A stretch of 10,826 bases of DNA from Desulfobacterales bacterium (GCA_025454075.1 JALOPD010000165.1:1-10826), one strand, 5' to 3'. Shown: positions 1 through 6,969, counted from the stretch's first letter. Numbers and translations: made by a program. Notes: generated by a model from the letters alone, not told the origin.

Positions 1-1
1 G

Positions 2-187
2 AAGGAGCTCCACTTCATGAAATGTCCCAAGTGCGGCATGAACCTGGTGGAGATCGACTACAAGTCCATCAAGGTCGACCGGTGCTCTTCCTGCGAGGGG
101 ATCTGGCTGGACACCGGCGAGCTGGCCCGGATCGTCAAGCTGGAGAAGAGCGCCCTGGACAGGCTCTTTAGCGTGTTCGCAAAATAA
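2..187 (+). CDS. zf-TFIIB (zinc-ribbon) domain protein, 3' end
   Basis: Only the last 61 residues are inside the window; the start lies to the left. Two CxxC pairs, CPKC and CSSC, are separated by about 20 residues, and the second is followed by EGIWLDTGEL. This is the signature of the small zf-TFIIB-like zinc-ribbon proteins of bacteria, in which four cysteines hold one zinc ion. The final residues (LDRLFSVFAK) form a short helical tail. The role of this family is not established; a nucleic-acid or protein contact is usually assumed. The gene ends with TAA at 185-187 and faces the DHH-CBS gene tail to tail across 160 bases. No clear terminator hairpin with a T run follows. The family call is secure from the motif; function is unknown. 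Confidence 0.85.
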   Translation, partial: KELHFMKCPKCGMNLVEIDYKSIKVDRCSSCEGIWLDTGELARIVKLEKSALDRLFSVFAK

Positions 188-347
188 GGCGTCCTCTGGC
201 CTGCTTCTGCGAGATGTTTCCGCGGGGCTGGCGCGGTGGAATTACGGTACTGAAACGAAGGCCTGGTATCATTTCCACAACATCCCGCAGCAAATCGGGG
301 GGGGTCCACACGCGCGGGAGCCCCTTACCGATTCAGGTGAAGCCACC

Positions 348-1646
348 TCAATCAGGGAGCAGGTCGTAGTAATAGCGCATCACATCCGAGCGCGTGATGA
401 TGCCGATCAGGCGGCCGTCTTCCACCACCGGGAGGCGGCCGATGTCGTGTTGGACCATGAGTTGAACCGCCTGCATCGGGCTCTGGCTGGGCGCGATGCT
501 CAGCACCTCGGTCGACATGTAGGCTTTGACCGGCGATGCGATCTGGGATTCCTTGCGCATCTTGCGGAAATCCCGGCGCGATATCATTCCCACGATTTTT
601 TCCTTCTCGACCACCGGCAGCCCGGTGACGCCCTTCGCGCGCAGGATCATGGCGACCTCCTCCATGCGGGTCGCCGCCGTCACGGTGTGCACCGGAAATG
701 ACATCAGGTCGCTGATCTGCACCGACGCCTGCTGATGGCCCTTGATCCGCTCCAGGATCTGCTGCCCGACGGCGTCGGGGCTGGTTCCTCTGACTTGGGC
801 CGACCCGGCCCGGGGGTGTCCGCCGCCGCCCATGCTGCGCAGGATGGCCCCCACGTCCAACTCCTCGCTCTGGCTCCGGCCGATCACCATGCAGCGGTCC
901 TTCCCGGGATCGAAAAAGACCCCGAACGCGGCATCGACATTCAGGATCTCCATGTACATGCGCAGGACCACGGCCAAGCCGTCGACATGCCCTTCGACGC
1001 TCAGCTGGTTGATGCTGACGCTGTGCCCCTTGACCCGGGAGCGCTTCGCGTGCTGGAGCATCTGGAAGAGAATCGCCTTGTGTTTTTCGCTGTAGGCCGG
1101 TTTGAGGAACGTGCTCAGGATGTTCAGATCGGCTTTGCGTTCGAGCAGCCACCCGGCGGCGTAGGCGTCCTCGGCGCGGGTGGAGGGGAAACCGAGGCTG
1201 CCGGTGTCCTCGTAGATGCCGGCCAGAAGCAAGGTGGCCTGCATGGGCGTCAGGATCTTGTGCCTGGCTTTCAGCTCGCGAACCAGAAGCGTCGTGGTGG
1301 CCCCCACCGGCTCGATGCATCTGCGGTGGGCCTGGATCGAGCCCTTTTCAAGGTGATGGTCCCAGACCCAGACCTCGAGGCCCTTTCGGCCCCGCAGGGG
1401 GTCCATGCGGTCCAAGCGGCTCCAGCTGTTGGTGTCGACCACGATCAGCCGTTCGACCTGCTTCACGTCCACATCGCCGGGGGTGTGGGTCGCGAACAGT
1501 TCTTTGTGGATCGACAGAAAGGCTTTGACGTTGGGGTTGAGGGTTTTTGGAAGGACCGCAACACTTCCCGGAAAAAGCACGGTGGCGGCGATGACGGAAG
1601 CAAAGCCGTCAAAGTCCGTGTTCTTGTGGGTCGTGACGATCTGCAT
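348..1646 (-). CDS. DHH/DHHA1 phosphoesterase with two CBS domains
   Basis: A 432-residue protein. The N-terminal DHH domain shows all metal-binding motifs: THKNTDFDG (6-14), VVDTNS (69-74), WDHH (95-98) and EDTG (146-149). The DHHA1 substrate-binding domain carries GGGGHPRAGSA (about 273-283). Two CBS domains follow (about 311-365 and 375-428), which in other proteins bind adenine nucleotides. DHH/DHHA1 proteins such as NrnA are Mn-dependent phosphoesterases acting on nanoRNA, pAp or cyclic dinucleotides; the substrate here is not decided by sequence. The same DHH-CBS-CBS block is the front half of some long tRNA CCA/A-adding enzymes, but this protein stops right after CBS2. The open frame runs up to 1886. 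I chose ATG 1646 because it has a GGAG about 9 bases upstream, begins as relatives do (MxIVTTHKNTD), and leaves a normal leader after the promoter at 1699-1727. ATG 1688 would be nearly leaderless. Confidence 0.9.
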   Translation of the reverse strand: MQIVTTHKNTDFDGFASVIAATVLFPGSVAVLPKTLNPNVKAFLSIHKELFATHTPGDVDVKQVERLIVVDTNSWSRLDRMDPLRGRKGLEVWVWDHHLEKGSIQAHRRCIEPVGATTTLLVRELKARHKILTPMQATLLLAGIYEDTGSLGFPSTRAEDAYAAGWLLERKADLNILSTFLKPAYSEKHKAILFQMLQHAKRSRVKGHSVSINQLSVEGHVDGLAVVLRMYMEILNVDAAFGVFFDPGKDRCMVIGRSQSEELDVGAILRSMGGGGHPRAGSAQVRGTSPDAVGQQILERIKGHQQASVQISDLMSFPVHTVTAATRMEEVAMILRAKGVTGLPVVEKEKIVGMISRRDFRKMRKESQIASPVKAYMSTEVLSIAPSQSPMQAVQLMVQHDIGRLPVVEDGRLIGIITRSDVMRYYYDLLPD

Positions 1647-1698
1647 TCCACCCAACTCCGAAGTCAACCCGCGCAGACGTTCCACCATCGCTGTCTTT

Positions 1699-1727
1699 AT
1701 TTTACCACACCCCCATGGGTCCGACAA
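1699..1727 (-). promoter_or_regulatory. Sigma70-like promoter for the DHH-CBS gene
   Basis: On the minus strand, TTGTCG (1722-1727, 4 of 6 matches to the -35 consensus) is separated by 17 bases from TAAAAT (1699-1704, 5 of 6 matches to the -10). Transcription would start near 1692. That gives a leader of about 45 bases before ATG 1646 and supports that start over ATG 1688. Confidence 0.6.
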
Positions 1728-1792
1728 GCCGCCGCCGGCGACGGCATGTGCCGGGCCGGAGGCTTCCCGAGCCAGGCGTCGGCAGCGGCCGG

Positions 1793-1821
1793 TTGACACT
1801 ACCGGGCGGTTTGATAATAGT
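1793..1821 (+). promoter_or_regulatory. Sigma70-like promoter for the ACT-UPF0210-ABC operon
   Basis: A perfect TTGACA (1793-1798) is followed after 16 or 17 bases by TAATAG (1815-1820) or AATAGT (1816-1821). A better -10 match, GATAAT (1813-1818), sits at only 14 bases. The expected start of transcription is near 1828, leaving a leader of about 125 bases before the ACT gene. The -35 is strong and the -10 is approximate. Confidence 0.5.
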
Positions 1822-1953
1822 AGGGGCCTGTGCTCACCCGGCCCGGGCAAACCGGCGCCGAATTCCAAACCCGAAAAGCGAAACACGAAACAAACTCAAA
1901 CAGCCTCCTTTTTGGATGAACGACCGCACCCGGGGGGGCTGCGGGGGAACGAA

Positions 1954-2508
1954 ATGAACAAAGCCATTTTGTCGATTCTGGGCCGCGACCGCCCGGGCAT
2001 CGTCGCCGCGGTGTCGCGCGCCCTTTTCCAGCAAAACTGCAACATCGAGAACGTGAGCCAGATGATGCTGCAGACCGAGTTCGCCGGCATCTTCATCGTC
2101 TCCATGCCGCCCGGCACCTCCGCCGAGGACCTCCACCACGGGCTCTGCTCGCGACTGGCGCCGCTGGGGCTGCACGTGCACACCAAGCCGTGCGAAAGCG
2201 GCGAGGATCATTGCACGACAGGCCCCTGCGAACCCTTCGTTATCACCACCCGGGGCCCCGACCGCAAGGGGCTCGTGGCCGACGTTTCCGAAGTGATCGC
2301 CCGCCACGGGGTCAACATCACCCACCTGCAGGCGGTGTTCAAGGGCGGGGACGACCCCGGCGACAACATCATGATCTACGAGGTGGATGTCCCGACGGTG
2401 GTAGACCAGCAGGCGCTGGTGCGCGATCTGCGCACCCAGGCCGAGGCCCTGAAACTGGAGATCAACATCCAGCACCGCAACATTTTCGAGACCCTTCACC
2501 GCATATGA
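1954..2508 (+). CDS. GcvR-like tandem ACT domain protein
   Basis: A 184-residue protein made of two ACT domains (about 4-78 and 93-175), each opening with the ligand-side pattern of a beta strand and a DRPG/DRKG turn: GRDRPGIVAAVSRAL (10-24) and GPDRKGLVADVSEVI (101-115). ACT domains bind amino acids and act as allosteric sensors. The layout matches GcvR, the glycine-cleavage repressor partner of E. coli, and the ACT proteins found next to UPF0210 genes. There is no DNA-binding domain, so action by protein contact is likely. The linker has three cysteines (C80, C87, C92). ATG 1954 follows a GGGGG run at 1943-1947, 6 bases upstream; the frame is open far upstream, but that part has no ACT homology. 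It is the first gene of a five-gene operon, with 13 bases to the next. The ligand is unknown. Confidence 0.88.
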   Translation: MNKAILSILGRDRPGIVAAVSRALFQQNCNIENVSQMMLQTEFAGIFIVSMPPGTSAEDLHHGLCSRLAPLGLHVHTKPCESGEDHCTTGPCEPFVITTRGPDRKGLVADVSEVIARHGVNITHLQAVFKGGDDPGDNIMIYEVDVPTVVDQQALVRDLRTQAEALKLEINIQHRNIFETLHRI

Positions 2509-2521
2509 GAAGAGCGCTGCC

Positions 2522-3857
2522 ATGCTGACCGACAGAGAAATCCTCTCCACCCTGGAAATGCTCAAAAACGAGAACCTGGATGTGCGCACGGTGACGCTGG
2601 GGGTCAACCTGCTGGACTGCGCCGGTCCCGACCTGAACCACGTGCGGAGGCGGATCGCCGAGCGCGTGATGGGCCTGGCGGGCAAGCTGGTGCCGGTCTG
2701 CGAGCGCGTGGGCCAGAAGTACGGGATCCCCGTGGTCAACAAGCGCATCGCCGTCAGCCCCATCGCCGTGGTCGGCGCGGCGCTGTCGCCGGCGGACCTG
2801 GTGGAGATCGCCCGCACCCTGGATGCGGCGGCACGGGAGGTCCACGTGGATTTCATCGGCGGGTTCTCGGCGCTCGTGGAAAAGGGCCTGGCCCGCGGCG
2901 ACCGTTCCCTGATTGCAGCGATCCCGGAGGCGCTTTCCGCCACCGAACGGGTCTGCGCCTCGGTCAACGTGGCATCGACCCGCGCCGGCATCAACATGGA
3001 CGCGGTCCTGCTGCTGGGGCAGACCATCCGGCGCGCCGCCGAACTCACCGCCGACCGCGACGGGGCGGCCTGCACCAAGCTCTGCATCTTCGCCAACATC
3101 CCCGAGGACATTCCCTTCATGGCCGGCGCCTACCTCGGGATCGGCGAGGCGGATCAAGAAGGCCATCGACCGGGCCCTCGCCATCCGGCCGAACCTGGAC
3201 CTGGGAAGTCTGTCCGAGCTGATCAAGAAAACCGCCTACAAGGTGACGCGCGTGGGCGAACTGATCGGCCGCGAGGTGGCCGAGCAGTTGGGAATCTCGT
3301 TCGGCGTCGTGGACCTTTCGCTGGCGCCCACCCCGCACGTGGGCGACAGCGTGGGCGAGATCTTCCAGAGCCTCGGTCTTCTGGCCATCGGCGTGCCGGG
3401 CACCACGGCCGCATTGGCGCTGCTGAACGACGCCGTCAAAAAGGGCGGCGCCTTCGCCAGCTCGCGGGTGGGCGGCTTGAGCGGCGCGTTCATCCCGGTG
3501 AGCGAGGACCTCAACATCTCCGAAGCGGCCCGCAACGGCCATCTCTGCCTGGAAAAGCTGGAGGCCATCACCAGCGTGTGCTCCGTCGGCCTGGACATGG
3601 TGGCCATCCCCGGGGACACGTCGCCGGAAACGATCTCCGCCATCATCGCCGACGAGATGGCCATCGGCGTCATCAACAACAAAACCACCGCCGCCCGCCT
3701 GATCCCCGTTCCCGGCAAAGCGGCGGGCGACCACGCGTATTTCGGCGGGCTGATGGGGCAATCCACCATCCTGCCCGTCAACAACGCGAGGGCAGACAAC
3801 CCCTTCATCCGCAGAGGGGGGTTCATCCCGGCGCCGATCCACAGCCTTAAGAACTGA
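2522..3857 (+). pseudogene. UPF0210/DUF711 (PFL-like) protein, frameshifted by a small deletion
   Basis: Two adjoining frames together encode a UPF0210 protein. Residues 1-210 (2522-3151) run from MLTDREILSTLEMLKNENLD to [19 protein letters not shown]. The family sequence then resumes in the +1-shifted frame at 3153 with IKKAIDRAL and continues for 234 residues to [10 protein letters not shown] (stop 3855-3857). From memory of the family, GxGExD is followed by a VINVGVSGPG-type segment before the KxAL helix; that segment, about a dozen codons, is absent at the joint. Both halves keep family motifs ([36 protein letters not shown]), so the break is recent or artificial. The fold is related to pyruvate formate-lyase enzymes, but the function is not known. 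The SD AGAAGAG lies 8 bases before the ATG. The unshifted frame runs on without protein sense to a stop at 3848-3850, so ribosomes would still reach the permease start. Confidence 0.85.
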
Positions 3858-3861
3858 CGCC

Positions 3862-4677
3862 ATGGACATTGCCACTCGCCGCCTTCGTGCCAGGCTTCCG
3901 CCGGTCCGACCCCTGATCATCGACCTCCTCAAGTTCGCTCTCTTGGCGGCGGCCCTCGCATGGGTGATGGTCCGCTCGACGGAGGGCCTGGGGTACCACT
4001 GGCAATGGTACCGGGTGCCCCGGTACCTGCTGTCCGCCGCCGAAGGCGCCTGGATGCCGGGCCCGCTGCTCAACGGCCTCATCGTGACCCTTCAGATCAC
4101 CGCCGCCGGCCTGGCCCTCGCCTCCGGCTTCGGACTGGTCACCGCCCTCATGCGCCTTTCCGATTCGGTGCTCGCGCGCCTGTTGGCCCGGCTTTACCTG
4201 GAGCTCATCCGCAACACACCGCTGCTGGTGCAGCTGTTTTTCATCTATTTCGTGCTGTCGCCGGTCTTTGCAATCAGCGGTTTCGCCTCCGCCGTGCTGG
4301 CGCTGAGCCTTTTCGAGGGCGCCTACGCCTCCGAGATCATCCGTGCGGGGATCCTCTCCATCCACCGCGGCCAGTGGGAGGCCGCCTTCAGCCTCGGGCT
4401 CAACACCCGGCACACCTACCGGCTGGTGATTCTTCCCCAGGCCCTGCGCAACATCGCACCGCCCCTGACCGGCCAGGCGATTTCGCTCATCAAGGATTCC
4501 GCCCTCGTCAGCACCATCGCCATCTATGACCTGGCCATGCAGGGCCAGGCCATCGTCGCTGAAACCTACCTGGTTTTCGAAATCTGGTTCACGGTGGCCG
4601 CTATTTATCTCGCGATCACCCTGGCGTTGTCGCTCACCGTGGCGGTGATGGAAACACGATTTAAAATTTACCATTAG
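3862..4677 (+). CDS. Polar amino acid ABC transporter permease (HisM/GlnP type)
   Basis: A 271-residue inner-membrane protein of the His/Glu/Gln/Arg permease family. An N-terminal membrane segment (about 19-37) and a periplasmic stretch with GLGYHWQWYRVPRYL (42-56) precede the core, which has about five further segments. LIRNTPLLVQLFF (115-127) is typical of the family. The EAA loop that docks the ATPase is clear at 173-205: EAA, then LGL, VILPQALRNIAPPL. The gene starts 4 bases after the UPF0210 stop with little SD, which suggests translational coupling. It is paralogous to the second permease (5553-6446), and the two probably form the heterodimeric channel for the binding protein encoded between them. 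The family is certain; the substrate cannot be read from the sequence. Confidence 0.92.
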   Translation: MDIATRRLRARLPPVRPLIIDLLKFALLAAALAWVMVRSTEGLGYHWQWYRVPRYLLSAAEGAWMPGPLLNGLIVTLQITAAGLALASGFGLVTALMRLSDSVLARLLARLYLELIRNTPLLVQLFFIYFVLSPVFAISGFASAVLALSLFEGAYASEIIRAGILSIHRGQWEAAFSLGLNTRHTYRLVILPQALRNIAPPLTGQAISLIKDSALVSTIAIYDLAMQGQAIVAETYLVFEIWFTVAAIYLAITLALSLTVAVMETRFKIYH

Positions 4678-4693
4678 ACAGAAAGGAGGCCGT

Positions 4694-5530
4694 ATGATGC
4701 GAAAATTGAAAGCCGCCGCCCTATTCCTGTCGGCAGCGGTGTTCGTCCTGTTCGAGGCGCCGCCCGCGCCGTGCGGCGAGCTGCAGCAGAAGCTGATCGA
4801 CGAGAGCACCATCGAGCAGGCGGTCAAGCGCGGCGTGCTGCGCGTCGGCATGTCCACTTTTGTCCCCTGGGCGATGACCGACAAGGCCGGCAACCTGATC
4901 GGGTTCGAGATCGATGTCGCCACTCGCCTGGCGCAGGACATGGGCGTGAAGGTCGAATTCGTTCCGACCAAGTGGGCCGGCATCATCCCGGCTCTGCTGA
5001 CCGGAAAGTTCGACGCCATCATCGGCGGGATGGGCATTCTCCCGCAGCGCAACCTCAAGGTGAACTTCAGCATCCCCTACGACTACTCGGGGGTGGCCAT
5101 TGTCGCCCACAAACAGCCGGCCGCGGGCTTCAGCCGGCTGGAGGACTTCAACCGCGCCGATGTCGTGGTGACCGCACGGCTGGGCTCGACCTCGGCGGCG
5201 GCGGCCAACAAGCTGCTTCCCAAAGCCCAGAAGCGGTTCTTCGACGACGAGTCCCAGGTCATCCAGGAACTGCTCAACGGCAAGGTCCATGCCCTGCTCG
5301 GCGGGACACCCCTGCCGACCTACCAAGCGCTGAAATACCCGGACAAGCTGTTCTTGCCGATCAAGGGCACCATCACCAAGGAGCCCATCGGTTTTGCCGT
5401 CCGCAAGGGCGATTTCGACACCCTGAACTTTCTCGACAACTGGATCCGGGTGGTGGAGGCCGAGGGCTGGCTGGCGGAGCGCAAGGCCTACTGGTTTGAA
5501 ACCCAGGAGTGGGAAAGCCTGCTGAAATAG
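4694..5530 (+). CDS. ABC transporter periplasmic solute-binding protein, family 3
   Basis: A 278-residue exported protein. MMRKLKAAALFLSAAVFVLF is a Sec signal peptide; a cysteine (C27) follows PPAP, but the residues before it do not make a good lipobox. The mature part is a family 3 (PF00497) binding protein: VLRVGMSTFVPWA (48-60), GFEIDVATRLAQDMG (70-84), KWAGIIPALLTGKFDAIIGG (93-112), QRNLKVNFSIPY (118-129) and ARLGSTSAAAAN (161-172). The arginine R119 and the GST motif fit ligand binding. The aspartate that normally holds the amino group of an amino acid near the second hinge is missing: the segment is HALLGGTPLPTY (199-210). A strong SD, AAAGGAGG (4682-4689), lies 4 bases before ATG 4694 and 7 before ATG 4697, so the second ATG is a likely true start (277 residues). 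It lies between the two permeases and should deliver ligand to them. Confidence 0.92.
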   Translation: MMRKLKAAALFLSAAVFVLFEAPPAPCGELQQKLIDESTIEQAVKRGVLRVGMSTFVPWAMTDKAGNLIGFEIDVATRLAQDMGVKVEFVPTKWAGIIPALLTGKFDAIIGGMGILPQRNLKVNFSIPYDYSGVAIVAHKQPAAGFSRLEDFNRADVVVTARLGSTSAAAANKLLPKAQKRFFDDESQVIQELLNGKVHALLGGTPLPTYQALKYPDKLFLPIKGTITKEPIGFAVRKGDFDTLNFLDNWIRVVEAEGWLAERKAYWFETQEWESLLK

Positions 5531-5552
5531 GCTGGAAGAAAGCAAACCCGCC

Positions 5553-6446
5553 ATGCCCCCGCTGCACGCCAAGAAACTCCGATTCACCCTTCTGGACGTC
5601 GTGATCGCCCTGGCGCTGCTGGCGGCGGCGGTGTGGGTGTCCCACCGCGTTCGGGACGGTCTGAACTACCGGTGGGAGTGGGGCGCCCTGCCGCAGTATC
5701 TTTTCCGATTCGACAGCGAGCAAGGGCGCTGGCTGCCCAACGTGCTCATCCAGGGCTTTTTCACTACCATCCGCCTGAGCCTCTGGGCCACCGTGTTCGC
5801 CACCGTTATCGGGACGGCGATGGGGCTGATGCGGCTGAGCCGCAGCCGATTTCGACGCTGGGTGGCCTCGGTCTATGTGGAACTGACCCGCAACACGCCG
5901 CCGCTGGTTCTGGTGTTTGTCTTCTATTATTTCATCAGCGAGCAGTGGCTGCCGACGCTCGGGCCGGAGGCGGCGCTCCGCCGCCTGGGGCCGGACGCTC
6001 AGGCGCTCCTGTCCACTCTGCTGGCGCCCCCGGGGATGCTCACGGCATTCTTGTCGGCCGTGGCGACCCTGTCCGTCTTCGAGGGCGCCTACATCACCGA
6101 AATCGTGCGGGCGGGCATTCAATCCATCGACAGGGGTCAGCGGGAGGCGGCGGCGGCACTGGGGTTCACCCGCTGGCAGCGCCTGCGGCACGTCATCCTG
6201 CCGCAGGCCGTCCAGCGCATCCTGCCGCCGCTGGGGGGGCAGTTCATATCGACCATCAAGGACTCTGCGATCGTGTCGGTGATCTCGATCCAGGAGTTGA
6301 CCTTCCGCGGCATGGAGCTGATGTCCGCGACCTACCTGACCTTCGAGACCTGGATCACGATCAGCGGCATGTATTTCATCCTGACCTTCGGCTGCTCACT
6401 GGGGTTTGAACGGCTGGAAAAAAGAGGCCGACGGCGCAGGGCCTGA
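5553..6446 (+). CDS. Polar amino acid ABC transporter permease, second subunit
   Basis: A 297-residue inner-membrane permease of the same family as 3862-4677, and clearly its paralogue. It shares the N-terminal module GLNYRWEWGALPQYL (36-50) and LTRNTPPLVLVFVFYYF (111-127). The EAA loop is at 198-230 (EAA, LGF, VILPQAVQRILPPLGGQF). It differs by an insert of about 30 residues (about 131-163) between two membrane segments, which should lie on the periplasmic side. The C-terminus is basic (KRGRRRRA). An SD-like GGAAGAAAG (5534-5542) lies 10 bases before the ATG. It is the last gene of the operon; the next gene is convergent, and no ATPase gene follows. Confidence 0.92.
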   Translation: MPPLHAKKLRFTLLDVVIALALLAAAVWVSHRVRDGLNYRWEWGALPQYLFRFDSEQGRWLPNVLIQGFFTTIRLSLWATVFATVIGTAMGLMRLSRSRFRRWVASVYVELTRNTPPLVLVFVFYYFISEQWLPTLGPEAALRRLGPDAQALLSTLLAPPGMLTAFLSAVATLSVFEGAYITEIVRAGIQSIDRGQREAAAALGFTRWQRLRHVILPQAVQRILPPLGGQFISTIKDSAIVSVISIQELTFRGMELMSATYLTFETWITISGMYFILTFGCSLGFERLEKRGRRRRA

Positions 6447-6576
6447 GGACGGCCGGCGGCGCAGGTCGATCCACCCCCCCCTGACGCGGAAGAATCGATT
6501 TCACCGCCGAGCGCGCGGCATCGCCTGGAGTGAATCCGTTTTTATTGCGGGTCTGTCCGGGCGCGGCATCCGGCCC

Positions 6577-6969
6577 CTACTTCACCGACACCACGGGGCA
6601 AGCGGCTTGCAGGATCACGTATTGAGCCGTCGATCCCATCAGCAGTTTGCCCACCTTGGAACGCCGTTTCACCCCGACGATGATCTCATCGACCTCGGCT
6701 TCTTTGGCAAACTCGATTAAATCCTCGCCCGGGGCCATGCCGCGGATCAGCAGGTGGGTCTTGCACGCAACGCCCTTTTCGGCGAACATGCTCGCCGCCC
6801 ACTCCAGGCCGCGCTCGGCTTCCTCGATGGCCTGCTGCTCGCCCTCAGTGCCCTTTTCCATGGACGTGACCACGTCCACCGCCGCCCCGAACGCCAGGGC
6901 GTGTTTTCGAGCCAGTTTGAGGGCCGCCTTGGCAGCATTGCTTCCATCATAGCCGACTAAAATCTTCAT
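6577..6969 (-). CDS. Universal stress protein, UspA family
   Basis: A 130-residue single-domain Usp. It begins MKILVGYDGSNAAKAAL, the usual first strand with the conserved aspartate. Near the end, GVKRRSKVGKLLMGST and the closing strand CPVVSVK match the nucleotide-binding region. The usual motif is G-2X-G-9X-G-S/T; here the second glycine is arginine (G-VK-R-9X-GS), so ATP binding may be altered, though related KRRSKVGKLL-type proteins are common. The frame is open further upstream (to 7068), but ATG 6969 has AGGAG 6 bases before it and matches the family N-terminus. The protein is short for a Usp (often 140-150). It is cytoplasmic, and its role in stress survival is inferred from the family. 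A promoter lies at 7107-7135. Confidence 0.92.
   Translation of the reverse strand: MKILVGYDGSNAAKAALKLARKHALAFGAAVDVVTSMEKGTEGEQQAIEEAERGLEWAASMFAEKGVACKTHLLIRGMAPGEDLIEFAKEAEVDEIIVGVKRRSKVGKLLMGSTAQYVILQAACPVVSVK

Larger units (their letters stand above)
1647..1953. other. Divergent intergenic region between DHH-CBS and ACT genes
   Basis: These 307 bases contain no convincing gene. They hold a minus-strand promoter for the DHH-CBS gene (1699-1727) and a plus-strand promoter for the ACT-led operon (1793-1821). A low-complexity A-rich leader built on CGAAA units follows (about 1859-1905), then a CCTCC box (1904-1908) and G-rich runs just before the ACT start. Reading frames pass through the region, but they lack protein-like composition and known motifs. 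Confidence 0.7.

Noticed and set aside
735..1796. Plus-strand open frame of 353 codons opposite the DHH-CBS gene
   Set aside because: Shadow of the DHH-CBS coding frame; composition rich in H, D, G and A, with no domain.
1647..1886. Longer N-terminus for the DHH-CBS protein
   Set aside because: The extra residues resemble no protein, extend through the promoter, and precede the family's normal start.
2165..2185. CACGTG hexamers in genes (about 2174, 2638, 2845, 3337, 7858) as further parS sites
   Set aside because: They lack the GTTTC/GAAAC flanks and are expected by chance in GC-rich coding DNA.
1834..3120. Minus-strand open frame of 428 codons across the ACT and UPF0210 genes
   Set aside because: It lies opposite two well-supported genes, has no family match, and crosses the boundary between them.
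3152..3850. Out-of-frame continuation of the UPF0210 N-terminal half as a real C-terminus
   Set aside because: The sequence after the joint is R/P/G-rich nonsense, while the +1 frame carries conserved family motifs to the usual C-terminus.
4760..4785. Lipobox in the solute-binding protein
   Set aside because: The residues before C27 are PAP, which do not fit the L-[AST]-[GA]-C pattern; ordinary Sec cleavage is more likely.
6447..6576. Intrinsic terminator between the permease and usp genes
   Set aside because: Only 4-base stems (for example GCCG/CGGC near 6517-6530) and a T run at 6539-6543 too far from them were found; no convincing hairpin with a T tract on either strand.
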